Shown here: positions 50,741 through 59,019 of the stretch, one piece after another
Layout of the letters: every line of letters begins with the position of its first letter
Position numbering within the stretch: position 1 is the stretch's first letter
Origin: Suilimivivens aceti
GTDB taxonomy: Bacteria > Bacillota > Clostridia > Lachnospirales > Lachnospiraceae
Length of the DNA stretch: 64,000 bases
Assembly (NCBI RefSeq): GCF_025567405.1
Contig: NZ_JAOQKJ010000004.1
Coordinates: 186,001-250,000, forward strand
Direction: 5' to 3'
Notes under the pieces: generated by a model
The model's database searches: none
What the model was told of the DNA's origin: nothing
The model's input: only the letters and a program-made list of their open reading frames with translations
Program-made: the position numbers and the translations under genes

Positions 50741-51679
50741 TCAGTGTAATGCTTCTCCCACTTTTACCTCATAGCCCCTCATAAACTCCGCACAGCTCAT
50801 CCGTTTCTTTCCCTCAGGCTGCAGGGATCTGATCCTCAGGGCACCCTCTCCTGTTGCCAGCGTAAAGGATTCCTTATCCATGGCGATCACTGTGCCGGGA
50901 ACCGGATTTTCTGCATTTGCACATTCTGACACCACATCAGCTTCCCAGATTTTCAGTATCTTTCCTTTATAATGGGTAAAAGCACTGGGCCAGGGATTCA
51001 AGCCCCGGATCAGTCTTTCAATTGTCACGGCAGACTTCGCAAAGTCGATGTTTCCCATATCCTTTGTGATCTTTCCTGCGTAGGTTGCCAGTTCTTCCTT
51101 CTGTACCACAGGAGTAAGCTCTCCAGCCTCGATCTTGGGCAGAACTTCCACGATCAGCTCCGCACCAGTTTCCATCAATCTGTCAAACAGGCTGCCGCCG
51201 GTTTCCTTTTCATCAAGGACAACTTCCTTCTGCAGAAGAATATCTCCGGTATCCATTCCCTTTGCCATCTGCATGATGGTCACTCCGGTCTTCTCTTCCC
51301 CGTTGATCACACACCACTGGATCGGCGCTGCTCCCCGGTAAGCCGGAAGGAGGGAGGCATGGATATTGATACAGCCAAGCCTTGGCATATTTAAAATTTC
51401 TTCTGATAACAGCTGTCCGAAAGCTGCCACTACGAAGATATCTGCCGGATACTTCCTAAGTTCCTCTACGGCATCCTTTTCTTTGATTTTCAAAGGCTGC
51501 AGCACCGGAATGCCATAGGACAGGGCGCATTCCTTCACCGGTGAATACTGCACCTCCCGGCCTCTTCCTTTCTGTCTGTCAGGCTGTGTCACTACTGCCG
51601 TCACTTCGTGTCCGGCTTTCAGGATCGCCTCAAGCGGCGCTACCGCAAAATCCGGTGTTCCCATATAAATAATCTTCAT
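50741..51679 (-). CDS. fmt: Methionyl-tRNA formyltransferase
   Basis: Formylates initiator Met-tRNA with 10-formyl-tetrahydrofolate. The 312-aa protein has the catalytic block INIHASLLPAYRGAAPIQW with Asn, His and the downstream Asp in MDTGDILL, and a C-terminal OB-like domain. It follows def by 17 bp, the classic def-fmt pair that handles N-formylmethionine. Confidence 0.96.
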   Translation of the reverse strand: MKIIYMGTPDFAVAPLEAILKAGHEVTAVVTQPDRQKGRGREVQYSPVKECALSYGIPVLQPLKIKEKDAVEELRKYPADIFVVAAFGQLLSEEILNMPRLGCINIHASLLPAYRGAAPIQWCVINGEEKTGVTIMQMAKGMDTGDILLQKEVVLDEKETGGSLFDRLMETGAELIVEVLPKIEAGELTPVVQKEELATYAGKITKDMGNIDFAKSAVTIERLIRGLNPWPSAFTHYKGKILKIWEADVVSECANAENPVPGTVIAMDKESFTLATGEGALRIRSLQPEGKKRMSCAEFMRGYEVKVGEALH

Positions 51680-51696
51680 CCGAACCTCTCCTTACA

Positions 51697-52170
51697 TTAC
51701 TGCTCCGGGCTTTCTGTACTCATCAGTTCGCCCTCTACCTTTTCCACATAAAGGTGACCGTCCAGATGATCGATCTCATGGCAGAAAGCTCTTGCCAGCA
51801 GCTCTGTTCCTTCAATTTCAAAGGGCTTCATCTCTTCATCATAAGCTCTGACCTTTACATAATTCGGTCTTGTTACCACGCCGGTCTTACCCGGCAGGGA
51901 AAGGCAGCCTTCATTGCCGGTCTGTTCTCCGCTTGTCTCGATAATAACCGGATTGATCAGCAGGATCGGATCCTCTCCTGTTACGTCAATGACTACGATC
52001 CGCTTCAGGATTCCCACCTGAGGCGCTGCCAGTCCGACTCCGTCTGCATCATACATGGTCTCAAACATGTCTTCGATCAGCTCCGCGATTCTTTCCGTTA
52101 CCTCTGTGACCGGCTTACAGGTCTTGTTTAAAACCGGATCACCCATTTCCCTGATATTTCTGATTGCCAT
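51697..52170 (-). CDS. def: Peptide deformylase
   Basis: Removes the formyl group from nascent chains. The 157-aa protein carries all three motifs: GVGLAAPQVGI, EGCLSLPG with the metal-binding Cys, and the HEIDHLDG zinc/iron site. It starts 21 bp after priA and precedes fmt in the same operon. Confidence 0.97.
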   Translation of the reverse strand: MAIRNIREMGDPVLNKTCKPVTEVTERIAELIEDMFETMYDADGVGLAAPQVGILKRIVVIDVTGEDPILLINPVIIETSGEQTGNEGCLSLPGKTGVVTRPNYVKVRAYDEEMKPFEIEGTELLARAFCHEIDHLDGHLYVEKVEGELMSTESPEQ

Positions 52171-52191
52171 TCCTCTCCATCCCTTCTGTCG

Positions 52192-54438
52192 TCAATATGT
52201 GTTTACCGGGTCAAAATCAAACTGTACAAATGCGCTGTTTCCCGGCAGATTTTTTCTGTAGTTTTCTGTCAGCTCCTTATAGATCAGCAGTTTCTGATAA
52301 TCCTTTTCCTTACAGTATATCACAAAACGATATATATCATTTATTTTGGAGACTGCAGCTTTCGACGGTCCGATAACAGAACCATCTGATCTGCCGCTTT
52401 CTTCCTGATAGTTTCTGAGGATCCTGCCTGTTTCTTCTGCTGCCGCGAGAGCCTGCCCTTCCTCCTTTGAAGTAAACAGGATCGCCAGCAGATGCTCTGC
52501 CGGGGGATATCCCATAAGCTCACGATATCCCATTTCCTCTTCATAAAAAGCCTCGTAGTCCTGGTTTGCAGCAAGGGTAATGCTGTAATGATCCGGCTGA
52601 TAGGTCTGTATCACTACCTCTCCCTTCCTTACCCCTCTCCCGGCTCTGCCTGCCGCCTGGGTCAGAAGCTGAAAGGTTCTCTCCCCGCAGTGATAATCAC
52701 TGTCATTTAAGGAAAGATCCGCTGCCAGCACGCCCATCAGCGTCACCTTTGGGAAATCATGTCCCTTTACGATCATCTGGGTTCCAAGGAGAATATCTGC
52801 TTCCTCCCCGGCAAAGGAAGAAAGAATCTCCTCATAGCTTCCTTTTCTCCGGGTCGTATCTGCATCCATACGGAGCACTCCTGCCCCCGGAAATCTCTTC
52901 CTGATCTGATCCTCGATCTGCTGGGTTCCCGCCTTAAAGCCCAGGATATAGGGCGATCCACAGGACGGGCACTTCTTTGGCTCCTGCATTTCATATCCGC
53001 AGTAATGACATACTAATTTTCCACCTCTGTGCTGTGAAAGAGATACATCACAGTGGGGACACTTCATCACGAGTCCGCAGGATCTGCAGGACACAAAGCC
53101 TGCATAGCCTCTCCGGTTCAGGAACAGCATGATCTGTTCCTTTCTGGATAGTCTGTCCTCTATCAGCTCCTGCAGCTTTCTGCTGAAAATAGAGCGGTTG
53201 CCCTCCTTCAGCTCTTTTCTGAGATCCACGACTGAAACATCTGCCAGCCTGCCGCCTGTCAGTCTCCTTGTCAGGGTAAAGAGCTCATATTCGCCCTTTT
53301 TTGCCCTGCTGTAAGCCTCCAGGGAAGGTGTGGCAGAGCCAAGCACAAGACTGGCTCCTTTAAGAGAAGCAAGGTACTCTGCGGTTTCCCTTGCATGATA
53401 TCTTGGCATGGTCTCACTTTTATAGCTCGGCTCGTGTTCCTCATCGATCACGATCATGCCAAGCTTTTCAAAAGGTACAAACAGAGCTGATCTTGGCCCT
53501 ATGATCACATCAATCTCACCTTTTCTTGCCCGCTCACACTGGTCGTACCTCTCCCCCTCGGAAAGACTGGAGTTTAAGACCGATACCCGGTCTCCAAACC
53601 GTTTGTAAAAACGAAGCAGGGTCTGATAGGTCAGGGCAATTTCAGGGATCAGCATGATACACTGTCTTCCTCTTTTTACCGTTTCCTCTATGAGGGAAAG
53701 ATATACCTCTGTTTTGCCGCTTCCGGTAATACCATGGATCAGGTAGGTTTTACAGATCCCCGCATCCCTGTCAGCGATCACTGTATCTACGATCGCCTGC
53801 TGCTCGTTGCTGAGTTTTTTTTCTTCCCTCCTGCCGGTTTCCAGTCGTACCGGATTACGATAATAGCTCTCTGTCTCTACTGTAATCACCTGCTGTGAGA
53901 TCAGGCTTTTTATAGTCGATGGTGCTATATGGAGTTTTCCTGTCACCAGTTCATAAGGAAGCTTTTTTTCTTCTGTCAGCGCTGCCAAAAACCTTGTCTT
54001 TCCCGTCTGATGCTTCCTTATGCTCTCTGCAAGAAGTGAACGGATCTCTTCCCCGGTCATCTGCCGTACGATCGTTTTCTTTTCCTTCGCCTTTACTTCC
54101 CTCTTCACAGGAAGCACTGTCTTCAGGGCAGCGATCATAGTGGAGCCATAGGTTTCTTTCAGAAAGACTGCCAGCTTCAACGCATCCTCTGACGGAGAAA
54201 CCTTCTGCTTTGACAGGCTGTAGATCTCTTTCATTTTTTCTTCGTCAAACTCTGCCTGATCTGTGATCTCCACCACATAACCGGCCGTAAGACGGTTTCC
54301 CCTTCCAAAGGGCACCATCACACTGGTTCCCACAAGCACCGTCTCTCTTAAGGCTTCCGGTATTTTATATTGAAAGGTCCGATCTACCTTTTCATGGGAA
54401 ATGTCAATAATGACATCCGCATATTTCTTTTCCTTCAT
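52192..54438 (-). CDS. priA: Primosomal protein N' (replication restart helicase)
   Basis: 3'-5' helicase that reloads the replisome at stalled forks. The 748-aa protein has an N-terminal DNA-binding domain, Walker A GITGSGKTEVYL near residue 235, DEEH Walker B, helicase motif GSATPSLEAYS, and eight cysteines of the zinc-binding module (CRSCGLVMKCPHC to CGYEMQEPKKCPSCGS). It is the first clear gene of the priA-def-fmt run; the upstream murE gene ends 18 bp before it. Confidence 0.96.
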   Translation of the reverse strand: MKEKKYADVIIDISHEKVDRTFQYKIPEALRETVLVGTSVMVPFGRGNRLTAGYVVEITDQAEFDEEKMKEIYSLSKQKVSPSEDALKLAVFLKETYGSTMIAALKTVLPVKREVKAKEKKTIVRQMTGEEIRSLLAESIRKHQTGKTRFLAALTEEKKLPYELVTGKLHIAPSTIKSLISQQVITVETESYYRNPVRLETGRREEKKLSNEQQAIVDTVIADRDAGICKTYLIHGITGSGKTEVYLSLIEETVKRGRQCIMLIPEIALTYQTLLRFYKRFGDRVSVLNSSLSEGERYDQCERARKGEIDVIIGPRSALFVPFEKLGMIVIDEEHEPSYKSETMPRYHARETAEYLASLKGASLVLGSATPSLEAYSRAKKGEYELFTLTRRLTGGRLADVSVVDLRKELKEGNRSIFSRKLQELIEDRLSRKEQIMLFLNRRGYAGFVSCRSCGLVMKCPHCDVSLSQHRGGKLVCHYCGYEMQEPKKCPSCGSPYILGFKAGTQQIEDQIRKRFPGAGVLRMDADTTRRKGSYEEILSSFAGEEADILLGTQMIVKGHDFPKVTLMGVLAADLSLNDSDYHCGERTFQLLTQAAGRAGRGVRKGEVVIQTYQPDHYSITLAANQDYEAFYEEEMGYRELMGYPPAEHLLAILFTSKEEGQALAAAEETGRILRNYQEESGRSDGSVIGPSKAAVSKINDIYRFVIYCKEKDYQKLLIYKELTENYRKNLPGNSAFVQFDFDPVNTY

Positions 54439-54456
54439 GCCATTCTCCCGGAAGGG

Positions 54457-55947
54457 TCAGCTCCTGTCTGCCCTCTCCTGCAGGATCTCTGCAATCAGGA
54501 CTCTTTCATCCATAGGATACTTGACCCCTTTGATCTCCTGATAATCCTCATGTCCCTTTCCAGCAAGAACGATAATATCTCCCGGCTGTCCATGATCGAT
54601 CGCATAAGCGATCGCCTCCTTCCGGTCGCAGATTTCAATATATTTTCCATCTGTTTTATCAATCCCTGTCTTAATATCAGCCATGATTGCAAGCGGTTCT
54701 TCAAATCTTGGATTATCCGAAGTAATGATCGTTAAATCAGCCAGCCTTCCGCTGACCTCTCCCATCTCATACCGGCGGAGTCTGGAGCGGTTACCGCCAC
54801 AGCCAAATACACAGACAAGTCTTGCTGGATGATATTCCTTCAGGGTGGAAAGAAGACTATTCAGACTCATGGCATTGTGCGCATAATCAATGATCAGGGT
54901 AAATTTGTCAGAAACCGGCACCATCTCGATCCTGCCCTTTACATGAGCCTTCAGAAGTGCCTCTTTGATCTTCGGGATCTCTACCCTGAAATGTCTGCAG
55001 ACAGCGATCGCCGTCAGTGCATTATACACACTGAATCTGCCTGGTGTCGGTACCTCCACCTCGAAGTCCATCTTTCCTTTTACATGGAAATCAACCCCAA
55101 GCTCTCCCGGCTTGTCAATCAGCTTCAGATCCTCCGCATAAAGATCTGCTGTCTTGTCAAAGCCATAGGTTTCCAGATCACAGGTATGCCCCTTAAGTAC
55201 TGCTTCCATGTGTTCGTCATCCTTATTGACGATCCCATGACGGCACTGTTTGAACAAAAGTCCCTTGCATGCCTGGTATTCTTCAAAGCTCGCATGCTCG
55301 TTCGGTCCGATATGATCAGGCTCAAGATTGGTAAAAATACCTACTTCAAAAACAAAGCCCTGGGTTCTGTGGAGCTTGAGTCCCTGGGATGCCACTTCCA
55401 TGACTACAATCTCTATGCCTGCATCCACCATCCTCCGGAAGGTTTCCTGCAGAACGAAGGATTCCGGCGTGGTGTTTTTGGACGGAATATGGGTATCCCC
55501 TATGATCGTTTCGATCGTTCCGATCAGTCCCACTTTATATCCTGCACTCTCCAGAATAGATTTGATCAGATAAGTACTCGTCGTCTTACCCTTGGTTCCC
55601 GTGATGCCGATGACCTTCAGCTGGTCTGCAGGGTGCCCGAAATATGCTGCAGCGATAAATGCCATGGCATATCTGGTATCCTCCACCCTGATCACGGTTA
55701 CATCACTGTCCTTTGGTATCTCTGCGTCCTTCTGCACGACCAGTACAGAAACGCCTTTCTCAAGAGCCTCTGGTATATAGCTGTGTCCGTCTGTATTGTA
55801 TCCACAGATACAGATGAACAGACATCCTTCTTTTATCTTTCTGGAGTCGTATACAACCTCATTTACACATTTGTCCACATTGCCCCTGACACACTCATAA
55901 GACAGTCCTGCCAGCAGGTCTCTGCAGCAATACTCTTTTTCCGTCAT
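54457..55947 (-). CDS. murE: UDP-MurNAc-tripeptide synthetase
   Basis: Adds the third amino acid to UDP-MurNAc-L-Ala-D-Glu. The 496-aa protein has ATP loop GITGTKGKTTSTYL, the UDP-binding NTTPES, and the DNPR motif in TSDNPRFEEP near residue 400, which in this family marks meso-diaminopimelate rather than lysine as substrate. I start at 55947, where GGAG lies seven bases upstream; the frame is longer by 15 codons. It is far from the division cluster and heads the priA operon, or is transcribed from a promoter upstream that also yields a short RNA. Confidence 0.93.
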   Translation of the reverse strand: MTEKEYCCRDLLAGLSYECVRGNVDKCVNEVVYDSRKIKEGCLFICICGYNTDGHSYIPEALEKGVSVLVVQKDAEIPKDSDVTVIRVEDTRYAMAFIAAAYFGHPADQLKVIGITGTKGKTTSTYLIKSILESAGYKVGLIGTIETIIGDTHIPSKNTTPESFVLQETFRRMVDAGIEIVVMEVASQGLKLHRTQGFVFEVGIFTNLEPDHIGPNEHASFEEYQACKGLLFKQCRHGIVNKDDEHMEAVLKGHTCDLETYGFDKTADLYAEDLKLIDKPGELGVDFHVKGKMDFEVEVPTPGRFSVYNALTAIAVCRHFRVEIPKIKEALLKAHVKGRIEMVPVSDKFTLIIDYAHNAMSLNSLLSTLKEYHPARLVCVFGCGGNRSRLRRYEMGEVSGRLADLTIITSDNPRFEEPLAIMADIKTGIDKTDGKYIEICDRKEAIAYAIDHGQPGDIIVLAGKGHEDYQEIKGVKYPMDERVLIAEILQERADRS

Positions 55948-56056
55948 TTTCATTCTCCTTTTTTGCCAGCTATCCTTATAATAAAATAGCATGCCTGTCG
56001 TGTTTTTTCAACTGTGGGGTTGTTTTCTGACGCACTGCAGACTTATCCATTACAGA

Positions 56057-56131
56057 CAAAGCAAAACCCCCGGGGGATACCGGGGGTTTGCTTTTCTTAT
56101 GAGGGGGGAGATAGTGAGTTGTTCAACTATC
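56057..56131 (-). ncRNA. Candidate C-rich small RNA between pfkB-type gene and murE
   Basis: On the minus strand a -10 TATAAT (56138-56143) with TTTGTA 16 bases upstream (56160-56165) predicts a start near 56131. The short transcript would fold a first hairpin GATAG...CTATC, then expose CTCCCCCCTC, then end in a GC-rich hairpin (56057-56095, CCCCCGG/CCGGGGG with AGCAAA pairing) followed by a T-rich stretch. Promoter, hairpin, single-stranded C-rich loop and terminator within about 75 nt is the layout of trans-acting small RNAs whose C-rich motif pairs with Shine-Dalgarno GGAGG. The alternative is a murE leader attenuator. No expression evidence exists here. Confidence 0.45.
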
Positions 56132-56201
56132 TTGATTATTATAATACCCAGTAAATGTGTACAAATTGTGACTACTTCCTAATAAAAGTATAAAATCAAA
56201 A

Positions 56202-57140
56202 TTAAGAAAAAATAAATAGGTTCTCCACTGTCACCTTCTGCATCAGTTCTTCCGCAAATTCTTTGGAAAACACGCCGTTCTCTGCTGTTGTTGCATTCGC
56301 TGCCGAAATCGCTGCCGCCTTCACAAGTGCCGTCTTTGCATCTTCTCCTGCAAGCACAGACATGGCAAGGGATGCCACTGCGGTATCACCGCAGCCAACC
56401 GTATTGACTGCCTTGATCTTCGGCGGTCTTGCCGCGATCCTTTCTGTTTCTGATATATAAAGAAGTCCTTTTTCTCCCATGGAAACGACTACGCTGTGGA
56501 CACCTTCCCGGCAAAGCATAAGTGCAGCCTCCGTGATCTCTTCCCTGTTCCTTAGGCTTCTTCCTGTAAGATATTCCAGTTCCTTTGTGTTTGGCTTAAT
56601 CAGGAAAGGCTTTCCTTTGATTCCTTCCCGGAGGCTTTCCTTACTGGTATCAAGGATCACCCTTTTCCCAAAGGAGGAAGCTTTTTCGATCAGCTCCCTG
56701 TATATATCCGGGCTGATGCCAGGAGGCACACTGCCGCTCATTACCACAAGCTCCGTATCTGCAAGTGCCTTCTCATAATCTTCCCGGAATCTAGAAAGCT
56801 CCGTTTCTGTGACCACCGGACCAGGCTCCAGGATTTCTGTCACATAACCGTCCCCTGTGATCAGGTTGGTATTGGTTCTGGTGCTTTCGGAAATCTGTGT
56901 AAAGGCACATTCTGCCGGAAACTGTCTGACTCTGTTTTCAATAAAAATACCTGTATGTCCCCCAAGGAATCCCATGGCTCTCACCGGAAATCCATAACCG
57001 GCCAGCACCCTCGTGACATTAATTCCCTTTCCTCCCGGAAGATTTCTGACCCTGTCCATACGATTAACCTGTCCAGGGCACATCCGTTCCCCGAAGCAGG
57101 TTTTATCTAAAGCCGGATTGAGTGTTATTGTTGTGATCAT
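56202..57140 (-). CDS. PfkB-family hexose-phosphate kinase (1-phosphofructokinase type)
   Basis: A 312-aa ribokinase-like kinase of the FruK/LacC branch: N-terminal TITLNPALDKT, the PGGKGINVTRVL substrate loop near 37, and the catalytic GCGDTAVAS near 247 with the aspartate that takes the proton. It most likely phosphorylates fructose 1-phosphate or tagatose 6-phosphate; no PTS genes are adjacent to decide. It begins 12 bp after recJ and is followed at a distance by a terminator-like hairpin that belongs to the small RNA. Confidence 0.85.
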   Translation of the reverse strand: MITTITLNPALDKTCFGERMCPGQVNRMDRVRNLPGGKGINVTRVLAGYGFPVRAMGFLGGHTGIFIENRVRQFPAECAFTQISESTRTNTNLITGDGYVTEILEPGPVVTETELSRFREDYEKALADTELVVMSGSVPPGISPDIYRELIEKASSFGKRVILDTSKESLREGIKGKPFLIKPNTKELEYLTGRSLRNREEITEAALMLCREGVHSVVVSMGEKGLLYISETERIAARPPKIKAVNTVGCGDTAVASLAMSVLAGEDAKTALVKAAAISAANATTAENGVFSKEFAEELMQKVTVENLFIFS

Positions 57141-57152
57141 ACATTTCCCTCC

Positions 57153-58931
57153 CTAACAGTAATACTGCATGACGATCTGGATACTTTCCCGTCCCATATA
57201 CCGGTTGATCTCCGGATAATAGACCATACTGACCGTAAGCCCTTCAAAGCTCCTGCTGCCACTGTACAGCGCCTCCTTTTCATGCTCTCCGTACGTTTCA
57301 CTAAGGAACCTGTCCAGCTTCTCCATATCTCCAAAATAAATCATATCATATCCACTGCCGCTTTCATCTGCAATTCTGAATTTTCCAACATTTCTGTTCT
57401 TACCCAGAATCTTCCCGGATAACAGGCGTACATTTTTCTGCGCAAATACGGGCTTTGGATTTCCTGCTCCAAAAGGTTCTAAAAGCGACAGCTCCTTTAC
57501 AAAACGATTATCGGCATAGGATAACGGCATCGGAACATCTATATGTACAACTTCTCTGAAATCCTCCTCTGTCAGGGTGGAATTTTCATTCAGCCTTTTC
57601 CTGAGCTCATTTAAATCTCCCTCACCTGCCAGGGAAAATCCGGCTGCCATCTTATGGCCGCCAAATTTCGTAAACAGCTCCCGGCACTTTGACAGCTCCT
57701 CATACATGGAATAAGCTTCGATGGATCGTCCGCTTCCCTTGATCCCTTCCTCTGCCCTTGTCGCAACCAGTACAGGCTTATGATATTTTTCCTTCAGCCT
57801 TCCTGCTATGATCCCTGCAATGCTTTCATGACAGTCCGGCAGATATACCACAAGTACCGGATCCTGCTCTCTGCCTTCCGCCTCCAGCATACGGACTGCT
57901 TCACTGACACCATCCTCTGTCATCTGTTTACGACTGTCATTCAGGCTTTTCAGGTCATAGGCCTCTGTTACTGCTTTTTTGAAATCCGTCTCCTCAAATA
58001 ATCTGAGTGCCCTGTCAGCACTGTCCAGCCTTCCTGTCGCATTCAGACAGGGTCCAAGGATAAAGCCTGCGTGATAAGGAGACAGCTCCTTATCCATCAG
58101 GTCATTGACCTGCAAAAGAGCCAGAAGCCCCGGATTCTCCGTTTCCTTCATCTGCTGCATGCCATACTTCACAATGATACGGTTCTCGTCACGAAGCTCC
58201 ATCACATCACAGACCGTAGCCAGTGCTGCGAAAGGAAGGAGCTCTTTCTGCAGGGACTTTTTCTTTTCTTCCTCTCCTGACTTTTCACAGAGGGCTTCTA
58301 TCAGCTTATAGGCGATAAGGGCACCGCAGATTCCCTTAAAATGGCTGGTATCCGCACTCTGCTTGGGATCCACCACCACATCTGCCGGCGGCAGATGATA
58401 TTCCTTATTCCCGTTTTCTTCTGTATAGGGCACCTCATGGTGATCTGTCACAATCACGGTCATTCCATAATCTCTGGCAAGACTGATCTCTTCAAAAGCC
58501 GCGATGCCATTGTCACAGGTGAGGATCGTGTCCACCTCATCCTCTCTGGCATTTTCGATCAGGCTGATGTTTAGCCCGTAGCCATCCCGGATCCGGTGTG
58601 GAATCACACGATCCGCCTTTCCGGAAAGTGCCTGGATCCCACGGCATAGAATATAGGTACTGCAGATCCCGTCTACATCATAATCTCCGATCACACGGAT
58701 CTTTTTCCCCTCCCGGATCTTTAAAAGCAGCAATTCTGCCGCTTTCTCCATTCCATACAAGGCAAAAGGTGAGGGTCTGTCAGCCAGAGTCCCCTTCAGG
58801 AACAGACGGATCTCCTCATCTTCTGTCAGATCCCGGTTTCTCATGATCCTGGCAAGCACCGGTGTAATCCCATATTTCTGTGCAATCGCATTAAAATCAG
58901 CCTTTTTGGCTGCCACCATCCATTTTTCCAC
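57153..58931 (-). CDS. recJ: Single-stranded-DNA-specific exonuclease RecJ
   Basis: 5'-3' exonuclease of the DHH family used in recombination and mismatch repair. The 592-aa protein has DYDVDGICST near residue 85, the VTDHHE catalytic motif near 155, the GPCLNATGRLDSA block near 300, and the DHHA1-like FTKFGGHKMAAGFSL near 428. Length and motif order are normal. It lies downstream of secDF and upstream of the pfkB-type gene. Confidence 0.94.
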   Translation of the reverse strand: MEKWMVAAKKADFNAIAQKYGITPVLARIMRNRDLTEDEEIRLFLKGTLADRPSPFALYGMEKAAELLLLKIREGKKIRVIGDYDVDGICSTYILCRGIQALSGKADRVIPHRIRDGYGLNISLIENAREDEVDTILTCDNGIAAFEEISLARDYGMTVIVTDHHEVPYTEENGNKEYHLPPADVVVDPKQSADTSHFKGICGALIAYKLIEALCEKSGEEEKKKSLQKELLPFAALATVCDVMELRDENRIIVKYGMQQMKETENPGLLALLQVNDLMDKELSPYHAGFILGPCLNATGRLDSADRALRLFEETDFKKAVTEAYDLKSLNDSRKQMTEDGVSEAVRMLEAEGREQDPVLVVYLPDCHESIAGIIAGRLKEKYHKPVLVATRAEEGIKGSGRSIEAYSMYEELSKCRELFTKFGGHKMAAGFSLAGEGDLNELRKRLNENSTLTEEDFREVVHIDVPMPLSYADNRFVKELSLLEPFGAGNPKPVFAQKNVRLLSGKILGKNRNVGKFRIADESGSGYDMIYFGDMEKLDRFLSETYGEHEKEALYSGSRSFEGLTVSMVYYPEINRYMGRESIQIVMQYYC

Positions 58932-58955
58932 GTCTTCTCCTTACTTCTCAGAAAG

Positions 58956-59000
58956 GAAAAGGCAGGGACATTCTGCCATTCAGAATATCCTTGCCTTTTC
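58956..59000 (-). terminator. secDF terminator
   Basis: Arms GAAAAGGCA and TGCCTTTTC with further ATTCTG/CAGAAT pairing inside, followed on the minus strand by CTTTTCCTTT. It lies 20 bp beyond the secDF stop codon and just before recJ. Confidence 0.75.
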
Positions 59001-59019
59001 AGATCTATTTCAGATTCTT

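Noticed and set aside
54829..55989. A 386-codon plus-strand open frame opposite murE
   Set aside because: It lies entirely antisense to a clear murE, has a His/Cys/Ile-biased composition without any recognisable motif and no ribosome site; it is a reading-frame shadow.
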